Positions 1-10,618 of a stretch of 64,000 nt of DNA are shown here, one piece after another; within the stretch, counting starts at the first letter, position 1; each line of letters starts with the position of its first letter. The notes beneath the pieces were generated by a model that saw only the letters and a list, made by a program, of their open reading frames with translations, did no database searches and was not told the origin of the DNA. Origin of the DNA: Cladorhizidae sp. MBARI D1340-BT2 (taxonomy: Eukaryota > Porifera > Demospongiae > Poecilosclerida > Cladorhizidae). The DNA lies in assembly GCA_028752905.1 (NCBI GenBank), contig JAQNBH010000004.1, forward strand, positions 7,481,173-7,545,172. The letters run 5' to 3'. A program made the position numbers and the translations under genes.

Positions 1-120
1 ATAACCGAGGTGCGACCAAAGTAAGTTGACTGACATTCAAAATAGGTTCAATTATAATGATAACTGAGGTGCCACCAACATTCAAAATAGTTTCAATTAT
101 AATGATAACCGAAGTGCCAC
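1..120. repeat. Short tandem repeat of about 45 bp at window edge
   Basis: Two to three imperfect copies of a unit containing ATTCAAAATAG, TTCAATTATAATGATAAC and GAGGTGCCACCAA follow one another. The repeat is cut by the window edge, so its true extent is unknown. No coding content is evident. Confidence 0.6.
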
Positions 121-131
121 CAAGTTCTCCC

Positions 132-690
132 CAAGCATTACCCCAAAATTATTCCCCACCAAGGCCCCCAAGTTCTTCCCCGCCAAGGCTCCCAAGTTCT
201 TCCCCACCAAGGCTCCCATCCAAATATGAAGCAGGGAGAACCGTCCTTGGCCCAAAAAGCAACTTTTTTGGGATGGGCATTTTAAGGACTAGTATAGTAT
301 TTCAATGGTTGAACTGACCATACCATTTAAAAAAACACCGAAAGTGGTATACAAGGCCCCCAAGTTCTTCCCCGCCTAGGCTCCCAAGTTCCTCCCCACC
401 AAGGCCCCCAAGTTCTTCCCCGCCAAGGCTCCCAAGTTCTTCCCCACTAGGGCTCCCAAGTTCTTCCCTGCCAAGGCTCCCAAGTTCTTCCCCACCAAGG
501 CTCCCAAGTTCTTCCCCACCAAGGCTCCCAAGTTCTTCCCCGCCAAGGCTACCAAGTTCTTCCCTGCCAAGGCTCCCAAGTTCTTTCCCGCCAAGGGTCC
601 CAAGTTCTTCTCCACCAAGGCTCCCAAGTTCTTCCCCACCAAGGCTCCCAAGTTCCTCCCCACCAAGGCTCCCAAGTTCCTCCCTGTGTT
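132..690. repeat. 24-bp minisatellite, split by a dispersed repeat
   Basis: About 18 copies of a 24-bp unit (TCCCAAGTTCTTCCCC followed by ACCAAGGC, with C/T and G/A variants) occupy 132-223 and 354-690. The block between is a different, dispersed sequence that also occurs near 50.3 kb. Because 24 is a multiple of three, the array is open on both strands and gives artificial low-complexity reading frames (LGxLxGEE-type on the - strand). I read no gene from it. Confidence 0.85.
224..353 (+). repeat. Dispersed repeat, copy 1 (inverted partner at 50246-50374)
   Basis: The segment from ATATGAAGCAGGGAGAACC to AAAGTGGTATACA matches the reverse complement of 50246-50374 almost base for base, including GGACTAGTATAGTATTTCAA and CTGACCATACCATT. 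It interrupts the 24-bp minisatellite, so it behaves as an insertion. No reading frame of interest is seen. It may be a short MITE or SINE-like fragment, but I cannot define its ends. Confidence 0.7.
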
Positions 691-1105
691 GCCCAAGAAG
701 CATCAAGATGGCCCTTAGGCCTGCCTGAACACGCTCACAGCTGATAATAATAATTAGTTTTGTTATCATCTAATTATCCTTGAGGTGACCTCATTAGAGT
801 TCATACCAATTATTCAGTTCCACAACTTCTATTTTATATTGGTATATGGAAGCCTATGTGTTTTGTGTGCTTTGGACTTTTGTGCTTGTATTGTAGATTG
901 TGTGGTTTCCTGCTTCCTGGGAGGTAAACCCTGACTCCCAGCTGTTCGTTAGTTCTATCTTGAATTGCTCAATTATTCTATTGGCTTTATAACATTCTAA
1001 ATTTCTCTGAATTAAGCTAAGGAGTGATTGTACAGCATAGATATTACTCTGGTGGTAGCTTTGTTACCAAGTTGGGAGTTAGCTACAGAAGTGACCATCA
1101 ACATA
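691..1105. other. No gene; AT-rich flank, possible LTR remnant
   Basis: No coding region is visible. The stretch ends at the left TIR of copy A. On the other side of copy A the sequence resumes with TGGTGGCAGCGGTGG, which looks like a Ty3/gypsy primer-binding region. The bases up to 1105 could therefore be the end of the LTR into which copy A inserted. This is inference from position only. Confidence 0.25.
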
Positions 1106-1916
1106 TGTGACCGGATTTGGGAAAACCCACCATAACGCGTTTTTCCTCAAAACTGAGATTTCTGTTACATTATTAGCTATGGTGCCTAATGAACGCTTCC
1201 TGAAAGTTTGAAGCGATTCCAGTTTGTAACCTTTGAGCTGTGACGAGTAATAGAAGCCCTCTAGCACGGAGTAATTGCAATTGAAACGCGTTGTTAAGGC
1301 GTGCGCGTTACAAAGCCGTATACCTCCGTAAATTATATATATATATATTTTTTATTGAATTTTTTTTTTTAACAACAAATGTAATTGATTTCTGAAGTCA
1401 GACTGTATGATATTATAATTCGTGTTCTAATGTTCGGGTGGGACACAACCCTCAGAGCAAGCCAGGGCTATGTCTGCATCTTTGATGGGGTGATGTCTCG
1501 AAGATCTGCTTCCTCTAATACACATCACAGCAGATCTGAGGATGGCAAATGAACTTACCACGCGGTGAATGTGAGGCGTTATTTAGAAGTTTGTGGAAAA
1601 GAAGACCCGTTTTGACAAGAGGTGAGTAGTAGTAGTATGGTTAGTTTAAGAGTTGTAAAAGGATGTAGATATCAGATTAGCTATGTTAGGTGGTCATATA
1701 GAACCGCAATAGTGATGAACTTGGTTGATTCTCAATTTAATTTTATTCTTAAAACAAGTTGGGAATCAAGTCAGTTCACCTCTTTTGCTTATAGCTAACT
1801 GCTAGATAGACCTGTTAGCTACATTTTTGTCATAAGGTATTGCCAGTAGTTAAATATTTGATAATATATTGCTGTAAGTAACTGCTTAATGGCTAAAACA
1901 ATATGATTGTTTGTGT

Positions 1917-2672
1917 TCAACATCTTCTTTTAGGTGATGGAAGGTAGCTGGTTGTTAGAGAGCTGGTGAGAGGTACGATGGTTGAAGGATCAGGACAAAC
2001 CATGTCCTGACAGGTGGAAAAAATTCTTTCATAAATATACTGCTTCCTCTTTGAGGTAAGTCCTTCAGGTTGAAGTTTGGGGGGTAGTTCACTTGGTGTT
2101 GGCTTCCAATTCTGGTGTTTATCGATAAGAAGAGATAGGTCTCTTTCTTTGCTCTCTGTCCTGTCTTTGACCAGAGCAATTCCAGGTGCGTGTGAGGCGA
2201 ATAGTAGATTGTGAAATGCTTTGATTCCCTGGAAAGCATTTCTCTTGAAGTATTGACTAAAGTGTTCTGACCAGTTATACTGTTGAACTAGTATACTCCC
2301 GTCCTCCATCCCCACTAACTGAGTGTAGTTGACAACTGCAGAGCTATTTATTAATTTTGCTATGTCAGCCAAACACCCGACCTTTTCCCTCCTGAACTTC
2401 TGCCTTAACAAGCCAAAACACCAGTCGGGGGGGAACTTCGTAGCCCCAACCATCATGAAGGATATTTCAATCCTGTGCTTGAGTCCAGCGAGAATATGCC
2501 ATGCTAAATACTCCATCATGAAGCGATTTTTATTCTGGCCCGAACAATTGTCCGCATGCAGGTTGATGATTGTTTCACCCAAGTGGTTGTTGCTGAAGAA
2601 GTGGTGAAGGAGGCTGATGACGCAGTTTGCACCCTTGCCAATACTCAGACCTTCATCAATGAGGTAGTTGAC
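1917..2672 (-). CDS. HADN transposon protein, C-terminal exon (copy A)
   Basis: The exon opens at a splice acceptor (CACACAG then GTCAAC) with VNYLIDEG, then KGAN, HADNCSGQNKN, TKFPPDWCFG and QLVGMEDG, and runs to a stop near the element's left end. Comparison with copy C shows a 57-nt intron (2673-2729) that joins AIPRQ to VNYL in frame. The Asp in HADNC and in PDWC are candidates for an RNase H-fold metal site; this is inferred from spacing and conservation, not demonstrated. The exon itself is open, but the exons upstream carry frameshifts, so the copy as a whole is probably dead. I recognise the family from uncharacterised cnidarian and sponge proteins. Confidence 0.7.
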   Translation of the reverse strand, partial: VNYLIDEGLSIGKGANCVISLLHHFFSNNHLGETIINLHADNCSGQNKNRFMMEYLAWHILAGLKHRIEISFMMVGATKFPPDWCFGLLRQKFRREKVGCLADIAKLINSSAVVNYTQLVGMEDGSILVQQYNWSEHFSQYFKRNAFQGIKAFHNLLFASHAPGIALVKDRTESKERDLSLLIDKHQNWKPTPSELPPKLQPEGLTSKRKQYIYERIFSTCQDMVCPDPSTIVPLTSSLTTSYLPSPKRRC

Positions 2673-2729
2673 CTGTGTGGATATTGGTAATTTTACTACT
2701 TATGTATAATAATCTTATATAGAGCCTAC

Positions 2730-4262
2730 CTGTCGTGGTATTGCCTCCGCAACAAATCCCAAATATGCCACACTTCCTTTGGGTTAAAAAAATACATCGG
2801 TCCAGGCTGCTGCGGGTCAGAAGGATAGTGTACCTGGTGTACAAGCACAGTTATGTCAGGGGTTTGTAAGATTAATGCCAAACCTGTTGGGCAAAATCAA
2901 AACTGTGATGTCCTTGCATGCACGTGGGAGACAGGCACCGAGAGCGGGTAGGCTCAAACCACCATCAGTGAAGGTGATCTTAATGGTTTCCTTGGCAAAC
3001 TGGACTTGTCCTTCAGATAGCTCCTTGCCTTTGTGGCTAACTCCAGGTGAACCTCGGCCCGCTTCACCATCTTGTGGATGGTAAAAAGTATTATTAATTA
3101 ATTACATTGTGTTTTTGTTTGATTTGTTACCTCTGATTTCTCCTCTTCAGGAGTATTGGTGGCTCTCATTATTGCTGCACTATTTTGGTGACACACCCAG
3201 CATAGGTCAGTCATGGGTTTCATGACAGTTATATGGGGTGTCAGCTTACCCCAGAGTGTACAGAATGACGATACCCCTGGGTCTCATCAAAATACAGTGC
3301 ATTATGTGGCAGCCTCTTGTAGTTGCAATGTTGTCTTGTGTTCAGTCCCACAGACATTGTAGTGAGCTTTCAGTGCCTTAAATCTGTCAGTTCCTGGAGT
3401 TGTAGGACATATTTGTAATTATTTTGCATGCTACTATGTGAAATTATATTTACCAACATCATGCAGCTTCAGAAAGGTGACTCTGCAGATGTGCACTCCA
3501 TGGTGATAAAAAGCCAACCTCTCTGCCTGGATATACTGACATGGACTGATCTCTTCCTCACGAAGTCCTCATAATGGATGTTTGCCATGATCTGCCCCAG
3601 GATTGCCATATCCATCTGGTTCCCTACTCAAGGATGCACATTGGTACCACATGTCTTGATAGTGCTACACACTAAACTGTGACGAACATGGTCTCCCATT
3701 ATATTCCTGCAGCCACACCCAAGAATGCTGTAAGTTTTTGGTCCTGTATAAAAATTAAAATCATTGTATTGTATTATGATGGCATTATTTTGTTTTAACT
3801 TACAATAAAAGCTGATGGCTGGAGTGCAGACAGCAATGGAGGCAGGGGTGCTGTAGAAGACAGAGGCTGGTGTGAAGATGATGAGGGAAGATGCGGCATA
3901 GTTTGCTGGGATAGATGTTCCCTTGATCATGAGCAGAGTTCACGAGTATACCAAAGGGATCATCTTCACCAGAATCATCTGAAGAATCTATTATAATGTT
4001 CATAGTATTTCTATAGTATTATTGTATTTATTCAAAAATGTTACCATCAGATTCTGTTTGTTCATAATGACAACTGAATTTTTCATCGCTGTCGACGCTA
4101 CGGAGGTGTATTTTCACTTACTGGGAAGAAGTGACGTTGGGTTGGTAAAGTATTTCTCGAGTAGTTGATCGAAGGCCTGGCGGTCGGATCTACCTAACAG
4201 GTCGAGGCCTTCTCTGGCAAACCTGTTGAGTGCGCTCGCTATGTTCCCTTCACTGGTCATCT
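2730..4262 (-). pseudogene. HADN transposon protein, upstream exons (copy A, broken)
   Basis: Reading the - strand from 4262 gives a short N-terminal exon (MTSEGNIAS... QAFDQLLEKYFT) ending at a GTAAGTG donor, an acidic exon (DSSDDSGEDDPF), then GCGCRN, MAILGQIMANI, DRFKALKAHY, VMKPMTDLCWVCHQNSAA and VHYPSDPQQPGPMYF. At least two frame changes occur in the last exon (around FNPKE and KCGIFGICC). The segment between DRFKALKAHY and VMKPM is also shortened: the HGL.LP.R.PGY block present in fragment D is missing. The parts are recognisable but cannot be read as one protein. Confidence 0.6.
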
Positions 4263-4656
4263 CTGAATAAAAGGCAAGTGTAACTGCTGCTGGACAAGAG
4301 CGCCTAACGCGCGCGCTGCTTAGCTTGCATAGCAACGCTCCGTTCACGAAGGATAAGTCCATCGACTTAGCTCAATGTTAGGGCTTATTTTGCTGTCTAG
4401 AATGGGCGCCTGGGCTTATAACTGCCACAGGTTGTGCATAAAGAGTAGTTTTAACTGTTAGAGCAATAAAATAAATTGCCATAAAAAATAATAAAAAATT
4501 AAAACGGCTCGAGCATTTCACGGCGTTATGGTGGGTTTTCCCAAATGCGGTCACATGGTGGCAGCGGTGGTTCAACTGAAGAAGAAGACGAACATCCATC
4601 ACAAGGAACCGCTAAGCAGGCTTATGTATTCTAACCATATCAGTGGAGTAGGAAGT

Positions 4657-5748
4657 ATGTCTGCTCCAAGAACTGTCCAAACTCGTTCCATGACGGGCAG
4701 CAGCACAGACCACGAGGAGACAAACTTATTCTTACGAACGAAAGACCAATGGAAGCGCTTCAACAAGCCATGATTTCCATGATGCAGTCGATGGAATATG
4801 ACAGGAGAACGAGGAGAGAGGCTGATGCAGTATGCCAACAGCAAGAAGAAGCGAGGCTAAAAGCCGAACTGGACAAGGAAACAGCAGAGAAAGCGAGGAT
4901 TAAAAAGTGGGAAGCTGACGCAGCACAAAGAAATAAAGAGGAAGATAACCGACGAGCTGCAGACATGGTAGCCAAAGAACTGCAGATGAAGAGGCAAACC
5001 ACTCTACATGCTCTGCAGAAGTTGGACAATCAGACCGACCCGGAAACTTATCTGGTTCACTTCGAAGTGTCCATGGCGGAAGGTCTAATCCCTACCAGGG
5101 AGTGGATTCAATTACTACGGAAACAAACGATGGAAAGGGCAGCGGAATTATTCCAGGAACTAGATGGAACAATGCCTTACCAGGAATTCAAAACTGGATG
5201 CACTAGTGCTAAGGCTAGACAGACAGTCTGGAGGAATCAGCCATCAGACCAATGTTCAGTCTTCTAGAGCACATCTGACTCCAATCATTCGAGGGATTAA
5301 TAGACTGACTAACAATTTGAAGGATACCAAGGAATTCCTGATGGAGATGTTCCAAGGTGTTCTTCTATATTACTCTGCCGAGATGTGCCACTCACTGAGA
5401 GGGAAGGATTTCAACAACATGCAACAAATCGTGGACGACATGGAAGCGGCTTGGGAATCCAGACCATACTCAGAGCGCTCAAGGATGCATAGGACAGCAG
5501 CCGAAAGGACGTTCAGCAACAGGAGACAGCAGTGGACCAGACCTAGAGATGCACAACCTACAGATGGAACAGGTGGGTGCTTAACTAGGGGTGGGAGTGG
5601 GGGTGAGCTTGCTGGGTTGAGTGAGGGGGGGGGGGCCAAAGGGGTAGTCGGTGGTGGCCAGGATGTCCCAGCCATTTCTAAGAACCCATTGTGCTACTAT
5701 TGTAAACAGCCAGGGCACTACAAGAGAAATTGTCAAGTTGAAATCTAA
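4657..5748 (+). pseudogene. gag polyprotein with zinc knuckle (frameshifted)
   Basis: A likely start at 4657 reads MSAPRTVQTRSMTGSS. The frame shifts near 4750 into a long charged coiled-coil-like segment (MEALQQAMISMMQSMEYD, then Glu/Lys/Arg-rich to about 4990), followed by ALQKLDNQTDPETYLVHFE, typical of gypsy gag. A second shift near 5200 leads into LRGKDFNNMQQIVDDMEAAW and finally a CCHC knuckle, CYYCKQPGHYKRNC. Between them is a Gly-rich tract at 5580-5660 with a run of G that may be unstable. Gag forms the particle and the knuckle binds RNA. The two shifts make this copy non-functional. Confidence 0.7.
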
Positions 5749-6289
5749 ACTGGGAAAGATCAACTCAGAATCAGAGTCTGAGGAACATAAGGCCTTAATT
5801 AGGATAGGAACCATTGATGGTAGACCCTGTAGGTGTCTGATTGACACGGGTGCTAACCGAACAACTGTTCCTGCACGCTTTATCCAGCCTAAGAAGTTTA
5901 CTGGGGTTGAGGAGAAAGCTGTGCTAGCAACTAATGGGATTGAGAGCCTTAGGACCGCTGAGGTTGATTTGAAGATAGATGGTATCACCCATACCATGGT
6001 AGTCTTTGTTATTGGCAAGGATGCGTCTCATGTGTTATTGGGTACAGATCATCCTGTTGTTATACACTGGATTACAAGGAAGTCCTTACCAGAGCTGGCT
6101 GATGCTCCTGTGCCTATAGCAGCCATTACTAGGGCACAAAGCCAGGCACTGGAAGCACAAGATGCCACCGATGACGTAGCAAGTGCTCAGTCTGGAGCTA
6201 AGGTTAAGCCCTTTTTGCATGAACAACCCAAAGTTACCAGTCCTCCTGGAGAGGAAGGAGTCAGCGCGAGTGCGGATGAGGTAGCGTAG
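5651..6289 (+). CDS. Retropepsin-like aspartic protease domain
   Basis: The frame contains CRCLIDTGANRTTVPARF with the DTGA active-site loop, then an Ile/Val-rich middle (THTMVVFVIGKDASHVLLGT) whose VLLGTD matches the second conserved region of gypsy proteases. It ends with AITRAQSQALEAQ, the ITR-type linker that commonly precedes integrase. The open frame starts inside gag, and the true protease begins around 5740. Protease matures the polyprotein. The downstream integrase is in another frame, so the product could not be made as a single polyprotein. Confidence 0.75.
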   Translation: MVARMSQPFLRTHCATIVNSQGTTREIVKLKSKLGKINSESESEEHKALIRIGTIDGRPCRCLIDTGANRTTVPARFIQPKKFTGVEEKAVLATNGIESLRTAEVDLKIDGITHTMVVFVIGKDASHVLLGTDHPVVIHWITRKSLPELADAPVPIAAITRAQSQALEAQDATDDVASAQSGAKVKPFLHEQPKVTSPPGEEGVSASADEVA

Positions 6290-6312
6290 AGGTAGAAGAA
6301 GACTCTTCGGTC

Positions 6313-7272
6313 TTGGTTGAGGAAGTTGTCCTTAATGGCTTAGAGGGAGCTGACCAGCCAATTCCGGTGCTTTCCAAAAGCGAGGAAGAAGTTAGGAAGC
6401 TAGTTGCTCAGCAGTTGGAAGATGGTAGCCTGTCGGAGATGAGGAGTAAAGCTGAAAAGCAGGAAGATGGTTATTGTAGGGAGAACGGAGTACTAGTGCA
6501 TGTCAAGTTAGTAGATCTTTCTCAAAAGGAGTTGTCTAGAATTGTCGTGCCATCTTGTAGAAGGAAAGAGGTGTTGAACATTGGGCAGAGAGGGTTAGTT
6601 GGTGGACATTTTGCACACAATAAGATGCTTGCCATCCTATCTCACCACTTCACATGGCCTGGTATTAGGAAAGACATTAGGGCATACTGTAGTGCCTGCC
6701 TAGAATGTCTAAAGGCAGGGAGGCAGCTACAGCCTAGAGTACCTATGGTAGTTACACCAACCATATAAGAACCTTACCAAAGGATGGCCTGGGATCTGGT
6801 TGGAAAATTGGATAAAACCAAACGAGGTCACAGGTATATCCTGACCATTATGTGTCTTGGGACCAGATACCCATATGCTATTCCTTTGAAACGGGTAGAT
6901 GCTGAATCAGTAGCAGAGGGTTTAATGGAAGTAATCAGTCACACAGGCACTCCGGTTGAACTCTTGTCAGATCAAGGATCTGTTTTTCTGGGAAAGGTTA
7001 TTAGGGAGTTATGTAGGCTCTTGAATATTAAACAGATAAAGACCACAGCCTACCACCCCCAGACCAACGGGATACTAGAACGGTGGCATGGTTGTTTGAA
7101 GAGTATGATTCGTAAGATCCAGGGCAAAGACCAAGAATGGGACAAACTCCTAAAGTATTGCTTGTTAGCATACAGAGCTACCCCCCACACAGCCACAGGG
7201 TTTTCACCTTACAAATTAGTTCATGGTAAGAGCATAAGAGGTCCCCTTGAGGCAGTTAAAGCGGCTGGATAG
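6313..7272 (+). pseudogene. Retroviral-type integrase (in-frame stop at 6766)
   Basis: The N-terminal zinc-binding module is seen as GGHFAHNKM followed by YCSACLEC. The catalytic core has all three acidic residues in recognisable context: MAWDLVG, LLSDQGS and TNGILERWHG. One TAA at 6766-6768 separates zinc domain and core in an otherwise continuous frame. After 7272 the frame shifts once and continues as VEWVQVLRE. Integrase would insert the cDNA copy. The stop and the missing RT mean this copy cannot act on its own. Confidence 0.75.
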
Positions 7273-7603
7273 GTGGAGAAATCAGCTTTCACAGCACGGT
7301 TGAGTGGGTACAGGTATTGAGGGAGACCATAGTAGCTCTACACGAAGTAGCTCATGCCAATGAGGCTATTGCAAAAGAAACTAACGAACAGCTGGGAGTC
7401 AAGCTAAGCTTCACATTTAGCCCTAACTGTACTAGGCTGTATATTTAAACTAGCCAACCAAAACATTCACACTTTACCTAAATTGTTTAACTTGCTGTTT
7501 AACTTAGTAAGTTTAAACTAGCAAACCTAGGGAATCAAGCTTTTCCGTTTGCCAACTTAGAAAATAAGAACTAAGCAGAGCAAGCTATACAAACTTAACT
7601 TAT
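7273..7603. other. Tail of gypsy fragment, then no gene
   Basis: The first 130 bases are the shifted continuation of the gypsy polyprotein. After that the sequence is AT-rich (AAACTAGC and TTTAAACT recurring) with no coding signal, LTR or polyadenylation feature that I can support. Confidence 0.4.
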
Positions 7604-7855
7604 TTACATTCCTGATGAGCTGACAAAAGGAGCTCCCTCAAAAAGTCCAGCCCAGATCAGTCCTGCACCGTAGAATAGTCTCCTCAAGTTAATGTAGTAG
7701 CCCTTGGTCAGCAACAGACGATGGAGCTGGTGCATAGTAGTTTCATCGTCCAGCTTCATCTGTTCCTCGACTATTTGTTTGAGGGCTGGGGTGAATACCG
7801 AAGGTCTTCTGCTGCCTGTCAGTCGAGCTATTGTTTTGGTGTGCAGGTAACGCAC
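7604..7855 (-). pseudogene. Tc1/mariner transposase N-terminal HTH fragment
   Basis: The - strand reads GSRRPSVFTPALKQIVEEQM, DDETTMHQLHRLL and KGYYINLRRLF. This matches the paired-type helix-turn-helix of Tc1-like transposases (known pattern: R(P)S..T...K..VEE.M..DDETT..QLH.LL...GY..SLRT). The frame drifts right after the LGW/FRGS region (GLIWAGLFEGAPF). No catalytic DDE domain follows, and no convincing TIR pair was found around it. It is a short relic. Confidence 0.65.
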
Positions 7856-7983
7856 CAGAAACTTCCGTATGCCGCGTGAAGTCGTCTGTAAACATTCCTC
7901 TTTTAGAATGTTAAAAATTGCAAAAGACCTGTAGCCTTGAGAATACAGACTTAATATCCTCTGCTTCTTGTATACGCACTATA

Positions 7984-8071
7984 CACCATTCTGAATTGGA
8001 TTGAGAAAGCATGAAGTACGAACGAAACACCATTCTGAATTGGATTGAGAAAGCATGAAGTACGAACAAAC
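7984..8071. repeat. 44-bp tandem duplication
   Basis: ACACCATTCTGAATTGGATT followed by GAGAAAGCATGAAGTACGAAC occurs twice in direct succession with 44-bp spacing and almost no differences, so the duplication is recent. No gene is involved. Confidence 0.8.
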
Positions 8072-8618
8072 CAGAAGCACAAAGCTGATAAATAGTAGAA
8101 GAGGCTGACTAACAAATGTTCTGAAAAGAACAAGCAGCACGAGGCTGAAGACGAGGTAACGGAAAAGATGAAACACGAAACTGGAAGCCCTAACACGAAA
8201 CTAGTAGCACGAGGCTGACATACAACTGCGCATGGGCAAGGGCGGAAGAAATCGAACCGCGAACGCGAGTTATAAAAACTCGGAAGGAATAAAATTCTTT
8301 GCCGTTCGAACGGGAGTTTTTCATCCGTTTGTTTAGCCCTGCTGTTTCACGGAGTTTATACGAGGAATCATAGAAATGCCAACGTTAAGAAAACGGTACG
8401 GAACTTTTTTTAAATTATTATTAATGCTTTACAGTGAATATTTGAACAGCAAAGTGAAACAAATAGCTCAAGGATGACACAAATAAACATAGACAGACAT
8501 AAATACTGAAGGTCAATCAGTCCAGAACTGATTGCCATGTTTTGATTAAAAAGAATAAACTAATAACAAAATGCATATGATATATTGTAGAGAACAAAAG
8601 AACAAGAAAACCCATCAA

Positions 8619-10618
8619 CTACGAAAACAAAGGTGGATGTGGATTTTGAGAACACTTAGCACAGGGACATAAATAATGGAAAGTACAAGTGTTGGTAGAC
8701 ACAAATGTTTCAGTAAGATGTTCGAGCATAAACTTCATCAAGTTAGATTTAATTACATGTAGTGGTTTCTCTAAGTCTACATGAGGTAATGAGTTCCACA
8801 ATCTGGGTAGCCGCTTGAAGTATGAGTTTGATTAGGTTCTGTTTGCAGCACGGCTGTGGCACATCCTTAATTTGGATCCTGATCTGGTCGCATTACTGCT
8901 AAACGATATGTATTCTTTTATGTTAAAGTGATAAGAAGGAGAGTTTAGTGATAGGATACAGAAAAGTAGATCACTGATTTCGAACTGATACATCAAAGGC
9001 AGAATGTTTAGATATACCAGTCTCGATTTATAGTCCATTGAATAGTCCTTTAAAATAAACTTTGTTGCCCTTCTTTGTATCCTTTCCACCTTGACAATGT
9101 CTTTAATCATAAGAGGCCTCCAGAGTTGGGAGCAGTATATGAGCTGGGAACGCACTAGGGATATATACAAGAGCTTTCTTTTAGAAATTGTGTCTGTATT
9201 TCCAAAATTCCGATGCAGTAAACCAATGATCTTGTAAGCTCTTGAAGTTAGTGTGTCATGGTGTGAGCTCTAAGATAAGTCTGTATTCCCAAGTCTCTGT
9301 GTTGACATCCTTCCTCTATAGGGAGACCGTTGATGTAGTATGTAGAATTGAACTGAGGGACACTTCTGCAGAACCTTAGTAGGGAACACTTCGATGCTTT
9401 AAATTTGAGCTTCCACTCTTGGCTCCATTCACAAAGGAAATCAAGGTCTTTCTGAATGTTTAAAGAATCCGTTTGTTCAGTAATAGCTTTGGAACACTTG
9501 ATATTATCGGCAAATAGAAGCATTTGTGAGTTCAGGGGGGTGACCGTGATGTCATTGAGGTATATAAGGAATATTAGTGGCCCCAGAATACTCCCCTGTG
9601 GGACTCCTGAGACAACTGGCAGCAATATGGAGTGGCAAGAACCTATGCTGAGACATTGTTGCCTGCTCTGCAAATATCCCCTAAACCGATGCCACAAATC
9701 ATTTGACACACCTACTGATCTAAGCTTTAACAACAATTCATTGTGGGGGACGGTGTTAAAAGCCTTTGCAAAATCAAGATATATGACATCACACTGGGAG
9801 CTTGAACAGATGATTTCTTAACAAAGACCAGGAGCTGTTGTACAGTTGAGCGTTTTCTTAGAAACCCATATTGAGAAGATGAAAAGATTGGTTCCAGGAA
9901 ATCAATGCACTGATTATATACAAGGTGTTCAAGAACTTTTGATGTAGAACTTAGGAGTGAGATTGGCCTATAATTTTCTACACCCGTATGATTACCAGAT
10001 TTGTGTATGGGTGAAATCAAGTGTATTTTCCACTCTGTAGGAACCTTGTGCTGTGATAGACTGACATTGTAAAGATGTTGTAATGGTTCACATAAAGGTA
10101 TAGCACAGTGCTTGAGAACATTAGGCCCAATGCCATCAAGACCCATTGCTTTAGAGGCATTTAGGGTAGACAAAACTTCATAGACCTCAGGTGCTGATAA
10201 TATCAATGAATGTTATAGTGGAGTCAGGAATTGGTATTTCATTTTCAGGTGGAAGGTTGTAATCACTTTGAGTAAACACTGAATAAAAATAGTCATTGAA
10301 GAGGTTAGCTTTATCCTCATCAGAGGTGACACTCTTAGAGTCGTAATACACTGAGGCTGGAACATTATCACTTTTCTTTAGGAAAGATATATATTTATAG
10401 ATAGAATTATTAGAGGTAGCAAATGTAGTTATTAAATTGTTTTCGTAGTTAGCTTTGGAAGCATTACAAGCAACTTTAAACAACTCTTCTGGTGCTTGCA
10501 ATTTTGATAATTTTGTCAGACTCAGAGTTCTAGTACACCGTTTACGAAGGGACCTTAGGCACTTGCGTTGGTGTCTAAGTTCAGGAGTGAACCATGCAGG
10601 TAGTTGGTATTTTCTCAA
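8619..10618 (-). pseudogene. LINE ORF2 reverse transcriptase and C-terminal region
   Basis: From 10618: a linker (WFTPELRHQRKCLRSLRKRC, SNNSIYKYISFLKKS, ANLFNDYFYSVFT), then RT with SKAMGLDGIGPNVLK, NYRPISLLSSTSKVLEHL, SSQYGFLRKRST, GVPQGSILGPLIFLIYLND and LLFADNIKCSK. The C-terminal part holds RSQLIYCSQLWRP, ERIQRRATKFILKD and MWNSLPHVDL. The catalytic motif should read F/YADD but reads FADN: codon 9503-9505 is AAT instead of GAT, removing a metal ligand. Frames change near 10200, 9735, 9200 and 8820. Confidence 0.8.

Larger units (their letters stand above)
1106..4555 (-). mobile_element. HADN-family TIR transposon, copy A
   Basis: The ends form inverted repeats of about 33 bp with one mismatch: TGTGACCGGATTTGGGAAAA plus CCCACCATAACGC at the left, and its reverse complement at 4523-4555. 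The bases before the left end are TA, but the matching TA after the right end is not intact. Internal sequence on the - strand encodes the HADNC protein in several exons, with frameshifts and an internal deletion. The same ends and protein recur at 15520, 55430 and partly at 19536-21003. Copies A and B also share a recognisable 200-bp subterminal region (for example AAAGTTTGAA and AAAGCCGTATAC). Confidence 0.85.
4553..7420 (+). mobile_element. Ty3/gypsy fragment, gag-PR-INT order, no RT
   Basis: Directly after copy A comes TGGTGGCAGCGGTGG, typical of the primer-binding region after a gypsy 5' LTR. It is followed by gag, a zinc knuckle, an aspartic protease and an integrase. No reverse transcriptase lies between protease and integrase, and the sequence ends soon after integrase without an LTR. 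The text after integrase (SIRGPLEAVKAA, then in a shifted frame VEWVQVLRETIVALHE) resembles what I remember from Gmr1-like elements, which carry integrase upstream of RT. On that reading the RT half has been lost by 3' truncation. Confidence 0.65.

Noticed and set aside
302..769. Leu/Gly/Glu repeat protein on the - strand
   Set aside because: The 24-bp period maintains any frame; a parallel frame is equally open, so this is a minisatellite artefact.
5370..5675. Pro/Ser-rich - strand frame
   Set aside because: Antisense shadow of the gag gene.
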